Shown: piece after piece, positions 1 to 10,640 of the stretch
Layout: the number at the start of each line of letters is the position of its first letter
How positions within the stretch are numbered: the stretch's first letter is position 1
Assembly: GCA_031769625.1 (NCBI GenBank)
Contig: JAUIMM010000002.1
Location: 1,054,001 to 1,118,000 of the forward strand
DNA from: Taudactylus pleione
Taxonomy: Eukaryota; Chordata; Amphibia; Anura; Myobatrachidae
Direction: 5' to 3'
Length of the DNA: 64,000 nucleotides
Program-made: the position numbers and the translations under genes
Notes under the pieces: generated by a model
What the model was told of the DNA's origin: nothing
The model's database searches: none
What the model saw: the letters and a program-made list of their open reading frames with translations, nothing else

Positions 1-73
1 CATGCGCAGAACGCAACAATCGTCAGTCTGCGTGTGTAATCGCAGTTACAATCGCTAATGAATTAGGCCCTTA
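1..73. repeat. Right end of a Harbinger-like MITE; left flank of the autonomous Harbinger element
   Basis: This stretch ends in an AATTAGGCCC-type terminus followed by TTA at 71-73, which resembles a Harbinger terminal inverted repeat with its TTA target site. The same sequence recurs at 59092-59164 in the same orientation. There the TTA is followed directly by the sequence found here only after 7752. The TTA at 71-73 is therefore the left target-site duplication of the element starting at 74. The rest of this MITE lies outside the window. Confidence 0.7.
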
Positions 74-1111
74 GGGCCTGATTCAGAGCCGTTCGTTAAC
101 AGCAGTACGCTCGTTGCGTTCCGATGTTGAGAAACCGCGCATGCGTCGGTGTAACACTGCGCATGTGCGTATGGCATATTGCAAGCTTTTTTTGTCTCGT
201 TCGTCAAATAGCGTACAGGAAGTGACATGTCAAATGTGATTGACAGAACAGGGCATTTTTGGGCGTTGACGGTGGTGGAGATGGAAAAACGCAGGCGTGG
301 CGAGGCGTTTTTGGGGCGTACATACATTATCAGATGCGAACGTCAAATGTGTTCGTACCAACTCATACGTCACTGGATGATCCTCTTTCCCTTCAAAATG
401 CTCGCACAGCTTAGGGTCTGGATTATTCGACCACATTGGCGATGGCCTTCTCCTCCGTCCCGGCACTCCACGATGTTGCATCGATTAATCACGGCTTGTC
501 AGAAAATCAATTAGTGTTGTATTGAAATCCGGCTTGGTATGTGTTTTGAAATCAGTTTTTTGGGTTAGCACAAAACCGTACGCAGGTGGAAATCATAGCT
601 GCTAATGTCAGGATTACACAATCAATTAGCGTACATTTGTGGGGGTTTTGTTTTGGGTTGATATTTGGTTTTTGTCCTAGTGTAACAATAATGACATCAT
701 GTTTGTGTGTTTTTGGCCATTTTGCTTTTGCCTGGTGAATTTGCATCCTTATGTAAATTTTAAAACGTTCCTTAAAGAGCCCTTTTTTTTCTCATGTAAA
801 ATGTTGGTGTTGCGCGTTTTTGCCTTGTGGGCCAGGATTAAATGTAACCCATTTCTACAATAATGTCAGAATACAATGTCGTACATTTTTGGCAAATTTA
901 TTTGAAAAAAAAATCAATTTCATGCACATTTTTTCCCCAAACATTTTTTGCAGTGTTAATTCCAACATTTTTAATAATTGTGCAAACATAAAAGTTATGG
1001 AAACGTAAAGCTAAAAATTAAAAACAATTCACAAGAAAGGAGAGGGAAGTTTTGGCCAGAAAGGAATATGAGGCAAGCACAGAAGGAGTGTGGGAATAGT
1101 AGCCAATGCTG

Positions 1112-2392
1112 TCAATGTTTTTTCCCCTGTTTGGCTGGGGGAGGGAGGGCGCCAGACCGGGTCCGGGATGTCATCGGGCTGGCCTGTCCAGAGGCAGATG
1201 TTGTGGCCTCTGGACTAGGCACAGGGCTAGGCACATTTGGAGGATTGGCTGATGTTGTGCCAGAGGTGGATGATCCTGATGTTCCGGCAGGAAGGGAGGT
1301 CGGCTCCACCATGTGCTGGCGAACGAGCTGCTCCAGGGCATTGGCGATGCGGATGTTGGCCCTGGTATTTTCCGCCAGGGCCTGACCAATGGTCACGTTG
1401 GCCGCAGCATTTTGCTCCAGGACCTCAGCCACCCGTACCAGACTGGCGTCCATCCTCTGCAGAATCTCCGTATGGAAATCCAATTTAAAATTGAGTTCTG
1501 TGAGGAGGGACACTGCCTGCGAGGGGGATTGCCCTGGACTGGCTTCTGCAGGGTCCTCAGCCGGATGTACTGGTTCCTCCCCTGCAGAGCCTGCAGAAAT
1601 TCTGCGGCCAAGGCTCCCCTCTGGAGCAGACTCATCCGCCTGTGTCTCTGTTGGAAAAATGAGAAAAGAGTCACATTAGAATCTACATATTGGCACATTA
1701 ACATTTCAGAGTTGGTGACATCACAATATTTACCTTGGACAACATGAGGAGCTGGAAAGTCTGGCATGTCCATATCCATGTTGGACACGCCAAACACCTC
1801 CACAGCCTGCACACACCCCTGTGCCAGCTCTTCTAAATCATTCAACTCCAATGACACAGGGGTGGGACCCCCACCTGTCCCCCTTGCATGCCTAGCCCTG
1901 TCAGCCATTTTTTGTTTCAGGCGATTTGAAGTCTTGCCATCTGTGGGTGAAAAAGTAGCCATTATTCCTGCATTCTTTCACACAGTTTTTTTGGGTGGTC
2001 AAGTTTTTACTTACCGCCGTTTGACATCCCGGGCTAGACGGACAAAATCACCCACCCTATTGACAGCAACGGCTACCTCCTCCCACATTCTCCACTTCTG
2101 GCTTGCACTCATATTCCTGTCTGCCTGTGGCAGGATGTCCACACACTTCTGAACCAAAACCTCCATCTCCTTTCTTGTGAATTGTGGCTGCCTTTTCTTT
2201 TTGCCAGCTTTGGCCGGAATACTGGGCCCAGCAGCCTCTTCCATGTCATCCTCCTCACCTATTTGTTTAAATGTTGAGAATTGTAAGCTTCACAACTTGC
2301 ACTATATTATTTTTCAAATTAATCATTGTTTCCAAATGCCTGAAATACTTACCGCCAGACTGTTGCCCATTGTTTCGCTGGTCTGTAGCCAT
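1112..2392 (-). CDS. Harbinger SANT/Myb-like protein 1, four exons, frameshifted in exon 3
   Basis: Harbinger elements encode a Myb/SANT protein that binds transposon ends and helps bring transposase to the nucleus and the DNA. Proposed minus-strand exons are 2392-2353 (ATG, 13 codons), 2258-2015, 1940-1734 and 1647-1112, each bounded by AG..GT. Exon 2 carries a lysine-rich stretch followed by FTRKEMEVLVQKCVDIL and SQKWRMWEEVAVAVNRV, the two helices of a SANT/Myb_DNA-bind_5 domain. Exon 3 should continue as RRWQDFKS then RLKQKMADRARH, but these two parts lie in different frames. That implies a one-base deletion near 1922. The C-terminal exon contains a long amphipathic, probably coiled-coil helix (VAEVLEQNAAANVTIGQAL) and a Ser/Pro/Thr-rich tail ending at TAA 1112. 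The gene is divergent to the transposase. Confidence 0.72.
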
Positions 2393-3490
2393 GTCTTAGC
2401 TCCAAACAAGAAATACACCAGAACTTTTTGGTTGGCTCGTGACGTATGTATACATGCGTCCTTATTTTTCGGCCGCATCATTGATTGTGCGTTCCTATGA
2501 TCCCTCCTTAGTTTGTGCGGGAAACTAAACACTATTTATGGCTTGGGGCGTCTCGAGTCGAGGTGGCGTTTGTTGATTGTTGGAGGTTACGTTGGTCGGA
2601 GTTGATTGTTGGCTGGTTTTGGATTTGGCGTTGGTGGGAGTTGTTTTTGTTTGCTATTTTTCTTTATTTTTTTTCCGTTCGCTTTTTTCTGGTGGTTTTT
2701 TTTTGGGCGTTTATTTATTTGGTAAGTTTTTGGCAGTCTAACTTTTGATCAATTTGTGTCTCCTTCTTTTCCTGAATTTTGGAACGTTTATTTATCCAAA
2801 TTTCATCTTTGTTAGGTTTTTTTTGGCTCTGCCCCAACGACCTTTTGATCCTGAGACTTATATATTATCTATTGTTAAGTGTATTTTTTCACTTGGTTAT
2901 TAAATGTTCATGTTTGTATTTACGCAACTTTGTTTGACCTTACACTTGTAACCTTTGTTTTTATTAGTCAGAAATGTTTCAAATAATTCGTGTTTTTCTA
3001 TCTGCGTATTTTTGTACTGGTATTTGCGAACTAATTAGCGCATTTTTAACTGTTTCTATTGTGACTGGTATTTGCGAACTAATTAGCGCATTTTTAACTG
3101 TTTCTATTGTGACTGGTATTTGCGAACTAATTAGCGCATTTTTAACTGTTTCTATTGTGACTGGTATTTGTAAACTAATTAGCGCATTTTTAACTGTTTC
3201 TATTGTGACTGGTAATTGCGAACTAATTAGCGCATTTTTAAATGCTTATTTAGACCCGTTAAATTGGTTGTGTTTTCCCTTTAGCATTTGTTGATTACAT
3301 TTGTGACCAATTTGAGGTAGTCTGCGCAATGTCGTTTTGCTATTTGGGCAAATGTGTGTTTCTCCCCTTTTATGTTTTGTCTTGCACCCAATTTTGATTC
3401 ATAATTGCCCAGCCTAAATTGTTGCATTTTTATATTGTGATTATTCACAGTTTGGCCCAATCATGACAATACCCCGGCATGTAAGCATCA
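2393..3490. promoter_or_regulatory. Intergenic region between divergent SANT gene 1 and transposase; presumed bidirectional promoter
   Basis: No coding sequence is evident between the SANT start at 2392 (minus) and the transposase start at 3491 (plus). The region is T-rich on the + strand and contains the 48-bp array. A shared promoter is inferred only from the divergent gene order; no specific promoter motif was identified. Confidence 0.3.
3014..3243 (+). repeat. 48-bp tandem repeat, about 4.8 copies, inside Harbinger
   Basis: A 48-bp unit containing GCGAACTAATTAGCGCA recurs head to tail, the last copies diverging slightly. Because 48 is a multiple of 3, it gives a spurious repetitive open frame on +. 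It sits upstream of the transposase start. Confidence 0.9.
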
Positions 3491-4720
3491 ATGGATTGTA
3501 TCATCAAGCTAAGTAAAAATCAATTTTTTTGGGGGGGAAAAAAGCCTTACATTCAAATCTTGCCATTTCAGGTTGATCTGGGTCGGATTGTTCTGGCCGT
3601 GCTCCCGGAAGCCGACCAACCTCAATCTCGACCCAGGCGTAGGCATCGTAGGCGTGCAAGGTCCCAGATATATCGAACACGTGTCACCCTTTTTGGAATG
3701 CCCGATGATGAGGTGTTAAGACGCTACCGTCTTCCTCCCAAAACCATCATAGACACTCTCTCATTAATAGAGAGTGATCTTGAGCGGCAAATTGACAGTC
3801 CTACAGCAATACCACCACTTATGCAATTTATGCCGGTGTTACATTTTTGTGCCTCAGGATCGTTTCAAACAACGGTGGGAATAGTGGCGGGCATCTCCCA
3901 ATCCTCCTTTTCCCGGATCCTGAGGGCAGTGATGGAGGCACTTTTCAAGCACCTCCATCATTTTATTCAAATGCCTTTGGATATGGGTGCCCTTAGTGTG
4001 GCCAAGGCCAATTTTTACCAAATAGCTGGCTTCCCACACATCATAGGGGTTGTGGATGGTACTCACATACCATTTCAGCCTCCAGCACGGCTGGAGGCCA
4101 TATTTCACAACCGTAAACACTATCACTCCCTGAATGTAATGGTGGTATGTGATGCCTCCCTCCAGATCCTGTCCCTGAATGCAAAATTACCAGGAAGTGC
4201 ACATGACTCATTCATCATCCGGCAATCAGGGATATGGCACAAATTAAACAACCTACAAGCTGGTGATGCGTGGCTTCTGGGTAAGTGGAGACCTTTAGTA
4301 CATAACAATGTTAAGCTTGATACACAGTGATCCTGATGTTGTCACTTCTTTTTCACAGGAGACAGTGGCTACCCTTGCACGCCCTGGCTGCTCACTCCTT
4401 ATTTGGCTCCCACACCAGGGCCACAAAGTAATTTTAATGCCGCACTTACAGCCACCAGGCAAGTGGTGGAGCGCTGTATCGGCCTTTTAAAAGGCCGATT
4501 CAGATGCCTCCACCGCTCTGGTGGCGAGCTCATGTATTTGCCGGATATGGTTTTGAAAATTGTGGTCCTGTGTGGGATATTTCACAACATCGCCATAAGG
4601 AGTGGTGTCCCAATGCAGCCAGAGGATGCCTTACCTGAGGATGGCCCCCCCGAGGTTGGTCGGAGGTCAGTATGTGGGGGGGCCATACGCGATGATGTGG
4701 TGGCCAGATATTTTAAGTAA
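3491..4720 (+). CDS. PIF/Harbinger DDE transposase (HARBI1-like), two exons
   Basis: This is the endonuclease-type transposase of the PIF/Harbinger superfamily, related to vertebrate HARBI1. Exon 1 is 3491-4280; a 78-bp intron (4281-4358, GTAAGT...TTTCACAG) precedes exon 2 at 4359-4720. The joined frame has 384 codons including TAA, with no interruption. The DDE triad is visible: D in GVVDGTHIPF, D in GSAHDSFI, and E in VVERCIGLLKGRFRCL. The splice restores WLLGDSGYP, a conserved Harbinger block. An Arg-rich patch near residue 50 may aid nuclear entry or DNA binding. The first codons up to about 3570 are less convincing, since a possible acceptor lies at 3563-3570, so a further 5' exon and a different start are possible. 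The gene is divergent from SANT gene 1 and convergent with SANT gene 2. Confidence 0.92.
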
Positions 4721-5536
4721 TTATTGGCAACACAACAGTGTTTAGACACAATGTGGTAAGGATTGTTTGAGAACATCTAATTATTTTGTGTTTTTTTCTC
4801 CATCTTCTGTTTGTTTTCATAATCTTTGGGACTCCAACTATGACTACTTCCTGCTACCCTAAAAAAACCTTCATGGGGAAACTTTGGGAATATATTATGG
4901 AACCCATATTGCAACGCCACATTTGTGGAATCATGTTGGCATGGTCCTTCGTCAACCAGTTCTTGATTTTTTGTTTTAAGTTTAAAAGTTTGTTGTATGT
5001 GTTGTATTTATGATTATCACTGTGTGTTTTGTTTGTGAGTGAACACTTTGTTATTTTAGTTATGTTGTGAATAAATGTTTTGAGAGTGTAATTTTGTACC
5101 TTTTTTTGCCCATTACAAGCAAGTGTAACCAGGTTCACACACGTTACATTTGCCTAAGGGGTAAGCCTGTAATGACGCAAGTTGAGCTAAAATGTAAGAT
5201 GTTTTCTGGGTCCAAACCAACACCCAAAGGAATCCTGTACAATCAGTTGGCTTCGTAATATCGGCCTAAGCAGGTTGCCCCCCAAATAGGAACATGTAAA
5301 ATGTAGTAATATATAATTTGTACAACACCAAAAAAGGCCAATCAGATTGTTAATGTTAAGTGTTTCTTGTGCCTGTTTTCCTAAAAAATACAACACACAA
5401 TCTTAGTGACAATAATTGCAAATCCTTGCTGGAAGAGTCTACTTATGTCAGTGTAAACAATCTCTGATTTGGAAACAAGGAATGAGACAGAACGTTAAGT
5501 TAAAATTTTTAATTTATTTAACTTTTGTAAAAAAAA
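4721..5536. other. Non-coding spacer between the convergent transposase and SANT gene 2
   Basis: AT-rich Harbinger interior without a recognisable coding segment. AATAAA at about 5068 (plus) could serve as the transposase polyadenylation signal. Confidence 0.4.
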
Positions 5537-7072
5537 AAACTAAAACTGGTTCCTATGGAGGACCAACATATGGTCAAGGACCACCAGCAGCCCGATGACG
5601 TGGTCACGCATACGCCCCACACTAATTCAGCCATACGCCTCTGTTCCTCTGTGGGTTAGAAAAGTGCGGGGATTAATACATCAATAATGAAACCACATTA
5701 AAAAACAAGCCAAACCAAGCTAGCCAAAAATTTCAATATTGTGGCCCAAAGCAGAATTACACCGAAAAAACCAAGCACCCCAAAATGGTCTACCCAAAAA
5801 TTACAAGTCAAAAAATCAGATTCAGACAGGTGTGATATGTGTATGGTGAAATCAGCAGTAACAGGTAAAGACAAACCGAAAACTCCCAAAAATTCGGCAA
5901 AACAACACAAAAAAAGGGACAGACACATGATTACATACAAACAGTTTTTGCCAAAAAAAACCCCAAAAAAAACCATACCGTTCAAAATAACGGCCGCTCC
6001 AGAAGCCACTCCCTCGTCCTCCTCGGAGGTGCCTCCATTCCCCAACGAGCTTGGCGGGGTGATTTGGGATTCAGGGGAGGGGGTAGTTAGAAGAGGGGTG
6101 GTTGGAGGAGAGGGGGAATTGGGATGGAGGGGAAGGAGCCCCGAAACATCCTCCACAGGGTCTGTGCAGGCTGGGGAGGAGGGGGAAATAGGGGAATTTG
6201 GGGGTGTGGAGGTTTGGCTTGGGGTTGGGGAGAGTGGGCGAGAGTGCCATCTTTGATGGCGATGATGCCGTAGTCTTCGCTGTGCCCCATAAAGATGTGA
6301 AACAAATTGTGGTTAGTTTCAACCAAAACCGAGTTAAACACTAATTTATGACAACACAAATATGAAAACATGGCCATGCAGATATGAGTACAATGAATAA
6401 ATAGGACATACATGAAAACATGGCCATGCAGATATGAGTACAATGAATAAATAGGACATACATGAAAACATGGCCATGCAGATATGAGTACAATGAATAA
6501 ATAGGACACACATGAAAACATGGCCATGCAGATATGAGTACAATGAATAAATAGGACATACATGAAAACATGGCCATGCAGATATGAGTACAATGAATAA
6601 ATAGGACACACATGAAAACATGGCCATGCAGATATGAGTACAATGAATAAATAGGACATACATGAAAACATGGCCATGCAGATATGAGTACAATGAATAA
6701 ATAGGACATACATGAAAACATGGCCATGCAGATATGAGTACAATGAATAAATAGGACATACATGAAAACATGCACACGCAGTTAGGGACACAAAGATAAA
6801 CATGAAAACCACAGTCCCAAAAATGTACTTTCCGCGATCTGCATGCGAAAGCATGCCAACAAGCGGGGCGTCCGCCATTGCAGGTCCGACCACCTGCGCT
6901 CCAGCTGGCCGATCTGGCGGCGTGAGCCGAAGGAACGCAGGCGGCCACGTACCTGCGCATATGCGGAACGCTTCTCTCTATTTGTGATGGGTGGAGGCTG
7001 GCTGGTGATCCGCCTATCCATCACCTCTGTTAATACCAGCAGCTCGCGCCTGGTGAATGCCGAGGCTCTCAT
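5537..7072 (-). CDS. Harbinger SANT/Myb-like protein 2, about three exons, probably frameshifted
   Basis: A second SANT-like protein starts at ATG 7072. It has AFTRRELLVLTEVMDRR, RSAYAQVRGRLRSFGSRR and QLERRWSDLQWR, matching the helix order and terminal RRW.DL of Myb_DNA-bind_5 domains. A likely second exon, about 6280-5988, encodes a Pro/Ser/Thr-rich stretch ending in an acidic TSEEDEG segment. A third begins after a CCCACAG acceptor at 5648 with EEQRRMAELV, then needs a frame change to read RMRDHVIGLLVVLDHML and stop near 5537. The exon 1 donor is not resolved; the 50-bp array lies in the presumed intron 1. It differs in sequence from SANT gene 1, so it is not a simple duplicate. Exon borders are tentative. 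Confidence 0.5.
6362..6774. repeat. 50-bp tandem repeat, about 8 copies, inside Harbinger
   Basis: A 50-bp unit containing CATGGCCATGCAGATATGAG repeats with single-base variants (GGACATA versus GGACACA). All three minus-strand frames stay open, giving false repetitive ORFs. The array lies between the first two exons of SANT gene 2. Confidence 0.95.
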
Positions 7073-7752
7073 GATGGCAATGGTGTATTTGTTAAAAATA
7101 ATTTTTAATAAAGACCCGAAAATAAATTTGATTGGCTAATGTATTTGGGTAATTAACAGGACCAATTCTATTGGTTAGTGTATGAGTCATGTGTTCGACA
7201 GGGCCAGAAATGTCTTGAGAGTTATGATAGGCTTGATGCAGTGACATGCGTAAGCAAATTTAAATAAAGAAATGAACCCAGGAAAATATGCGTGGTTAAA
7301 AACAAATAAAACAATTGCTTAATTGGCTCTAACATGTATTTTGACAAAGAAAAGCGAATGTTTAAGCCGTACGTATTCTGCGGGTAAACACAAACACGGA
7401 CAAGATTAAAGTTTATTGCATTGTCAAAAAAAAAACAAAAAACCAATTAAGCTAATTGATATATTGATTGGCATGATACGATTGAGGGAGGTAGGCAGAA
7501 AAAAGGAGCAGGTAATCGGAATCTGACAGTCCCACTTCCGGTTTGTACTTGTGCGTGCGTTCCCTTCAAGCCACTTCGGGGATGTACCCTCGCTATTTTG
7601 CATGCTCGTTAGTTAGAGGAGGGGTCGGTAGAGTTTGGGGAGGATGTTTAGCTGCGTTCGAAAATACGAGCGAGTGCTTGAATTTACATATTTTTTTACA
7701 TACGCCGAATGTACGAACGGCCACTTGAGTCCGGGTCTGAATGAGGGCCTTA

Positions 7753-8890
7753 GTCCTTTATATATATTAATTCAAGCTCCAGAAACAGTGAGTGGAGGCG
7801 TGAGACTGATACAGGCGCCCGAGCAGGACCACAGACTACCGCCCACGGTAAGGACAGGAGTGTGGGACGCCGCCCCTGTCTTTTCTTGTACTCACCTACT
7901 AACAGACAATACAGTGCCAGCCATATCCAGTGAGGGGAGGTATGATACACTCATACGGAAGATACCCCTCATAGAGGGCACACCAACACCCCACACTTGA
8001 TTAACACAGGACCCATACTCCATTGAGATACATATACTGGGAACTGTCTTTATTCAATACCATCCATATGAGTCTTCACTTATAGTGTCAAAAGGGAAAC
8101 GTAGGCACACTGTGCTATACGGAGAGGGACTCCCTCAAAGAGTGTGCTGATGTTACCTGCAACCCACACTAAGGATACAGACTGACACTTTGATACATCC
8201 CCATACACTGTATGGATTATCATATATCTGGCCTTAGAGATACGTAGGTACAACTGTGCCCTACGGAAAGAGGCACCCTAAAGGAGCCTCCTATTTTACC
8301 CACTAAGAGCCAACATTGGCAACATATCATTGTTACGGAATTTGAACACTTAATTCCAGACAGGAGCATTGTGACTCCTTTTTCCACTTATTTACAATAA
8401 ATAACCATTTTTTAACATATCGTGGTTCATGTACATCTGTTAAACTACACGGTTGATCTCACATCCATAGGCATATATGGTTAGCGCTGGACACACAACC
8501 CCTATTTTATACCATTGATTTCTCAGAGTCTGGGCAACTCTGTGCCCAGCAGCTTCCAAAGCTATTGGTGGGAACACTATAGCGCTTGTGTCTAACATCC
8601 TAGGATAACATTCAAACACCTAGGCAGCATACAAAACTACATTAACAGTAACATAAAACAGTAACACCGAGTGCTCACAGGGTCCATAGGTCAACGATCC
8701 AACCACAGAATCAGATCAATAGTGTGAGAGGAGAACTATTACTGTATATGAGTAATTTGATGGCGGCATAAATAATGATGTTTGAGGGAAAAATTAGATG
8801 ATAATAGGAACGTGGTCGGCTAAGAGTAGGTATGAATACCGTATGATATGTTGGAAACAACATAAGATGGCCTGTATGGTTGGTTGTGGA
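7753..8890 (-). repeat. Unclassified repeat region downstream of a minus-strand LINE; duplicated at 59165-60310
   Basis: No coding sequence is seen. The whole stretch recurs at 59165-60310 with few changes. Read on minus it follows the ORF2 end of the LINE, so it may be the LINE 3' region, or a separate terminal-repeat element fused to it. I could not assign a family. Confidence 0.45.
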
Positions 8891-9620
8891 AATGTTTGGA
8901 GATATTTCTAACTACATTGAAACAATGCTATCAATAATAGCTATTTATTCCGTGTGGTTTCCAAAAAGTCCATGTTAAGCAAAAACACGAAGCTATTGGT
9001 GGCCATTTCTAGAGATGGAGGGGCAGTGAGACTCCGTTGTTGGAGAATAACCATATGGCCAACTGCCACTAAAATCAGCTAAAATGTCTTGTATTTTTTG
9101 GGGATTCAGGGTTGGGCAGCCAGATATCAAAGATCGCCCAGTGACCAGTGCCTTTGAACTAGAATCCTACAGTGTGATTGCCACAGCGAATTAGGTCATC
9201 CCAAAAGTGCTGTATGTGTCGGCAGTCCCAGAAACAGTGCTGGAGATTTGCCGCCTCCATTTGGTACTTTGGACACCTGGCATCTGCATGGAAAGGCTGA
9301 TTAAGTGTAGCCTTTAGGGGAGAGTGAGATGGAAGGTGCTTAAAGCATCAGTGGTGTCAGGTAGGTTGGGTTACCCACTTTTGGACACCAAAAATTTCTG
9401 TTTCCTGTACAATTTGTATTCTGTTCCAAGCAGAGACAATAGCATTAGAGTATGATACATATTGAATGAGAGCATCTAAGGGTCTATAATGTTGTGCGTG
9501 CCATTTGGGGAGCTTTTGTAGTTCACGTGGCTTGTAGATATGGAAATCTAAGGTGTGGAAAGAGATCTGTCAGTAGTTTCAGTGATCCTGAGCGGCGTAA
9601 GGGATGATCCTAAAAGGTTC
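8891..9620 (-). pseudogene. L1/Tx1-like LINE ORF2 C-terminal remnant
   Basis: Read on minus, the sequence encodes a Cys/His-rich block, CPKYQMEAANLQHCFWDC followed by HIQHFWDDLIR. This is the post-RT C-terminal domain of L1/Tx1-type ORF2 (pattern CP.C...L.H.FW.C..I..FW). Upstream on minus are PLDALIQYVSYSNSIVSAWN-like residues. Stops and frame changes interrupt it. Neither endonuclease nor RT motifs lie between this and the ORF1 remnant, so the central part of ORF2 is missing. The copy at 60290-61020 has the same structure. Confidence 0.65.
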
Positions 9621-10069
9621 TGAAGTTTGGTGACACCGAGTGGTATCAATGCAGAAATGGGTTGTGTGGTGAAATCATCAAGTAAATCTACATTTACCAG
9701 AAAAGGGAGGAATAGCGAATGTGAGTGTTATAGGTTATTTGTCTAATGACCAGCAGAACACAGGATGAAGGAGCACATAACGGAGACTCCAGAGATATAT
9801 CCGTACAATCACAGTCTGTACAATCCATTCAGTCACAAATTGACACATGCACGCAATGTTGTATTGTTTTATATTAGGCAGGTTACCTATAGAAACATCA
9901 CGCAAATCCAATACCTGTCAGTGTAAAAACTAGTGAAAAAGACAGGACCTCTCCTCATCCCAGCGAGCGAGGGAAGGGGACCCCTTAATGTATCGACTTA
10001 AGTGTCGAGAACGAGCAATCATGAAAAGAACATAGACCTCAACAAGAAATTTTATATAGCAACAAAAAA

Positions 10070-10640
10070 TCTATCTTGTTTTTGAATAATAGTTTACGTA
10101 TTGGAGCAAATTGTTTGCCTTTACTGACAGTGTGGTTGGATAAGTCCTGAAAAGTAGAAGACGTTCCCCATGATAAATTAAGCTGGAGGTTCTTCTGTAA
10201 TGGCCAAGTAGCTTAATCTTATTTGCATAGTTCAGTATCTTCAATATAACTGGTCGAGGATGGACAGAGTCCCTCTACCCATCCAGGCCAATTCTATGTG
10301 CTCTTACAATGGCCATTGGAGATCCTTGCCAGTTGTTGCAGGATCCAGTTGGAGAGAAGATCTAGTAGCTCATGACCTTTGGCTGACTCATGGATGCCAA
10401 CCATTTTCTACCTGTTCCTCTTGCTGTGATAGTGCTTTCATCTGATTGTTGATTACTTGTTTGGCAGAGTCCAATTCTTCCTCCAGATTGGACAAGGGTT
10501 GTTCAGCCTCATCAAATCTTTGCAAATGTTGTGCTGGTTGAGTAAGGGTCAATTCTATGGCCTCTTTGCTTCCTGCAAGTTTATGGCCCAGGCAGCAGTT
10601 GATCAAGGACCACTGCAAGGGCAGAAGGCTTCATTTGTGA
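10070..10640 (-). pseudogene. L1/Tx1-like LINE ORF1 remnant
   Basis: On minus, an N-terminal coiled-coil segment (QHLQRFDEAEQPLSNLEEEL, then QVINNQMKALSQQEEQVENG) is followed, across frame changes, by PVILKILNYANKIKLLGHYR. The last part is typical of the L1 ORF1 RNA-binding C-terminal domain (P..I..KLL...D). ORF1 is an RNA chaperone of the LINE RNP. It is degraded by stops and shifts. The duplicate copy at 61447-62014 preserves the RRM/CTD part better (VIVKILNYAYQIKLLDHYRR). Confidence 0.65.

Larger units (their letters stand above)
74..7749 (+). mobile_element. PIF/Harbinger DNA transposon, apparently full length, with three genes
   Basis: The element starts with GGGCCTGATTCAGAGCCG. The reverse complement of its right end is GGCCCTCATTCAGACCCG, which matches at 15 of 18 positions. 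It is flanked by TTA at 71-73 and 7750-7752, the 3-bp TWA-type duplication expected of this superfamily. The empty site is present at 59162-59164 with a single TTA, which fixes both boundaries. Inside are a plus-strand spliced DDE transposase (3491-4720), a SANT/Myb-like gene upstream on minus (1112-2392) and a second SANT-like gene downstream on minus (about 5537-7072). Two internal tandem arrays (48 bp and 50 bp) lie between genes. The transposase looks intact while both SANT genes appear to carry a frameshift, so this copy may no longer be autonomous. Confidence 0.93.

Noticed and set aside
6087..6960. Long repetitive minus-strand open frames (up to 268 codons)
   Set aside because: They run through the 50-bp tandem array in all three frames; the peptide repeat only mirrors the DNA repeat.
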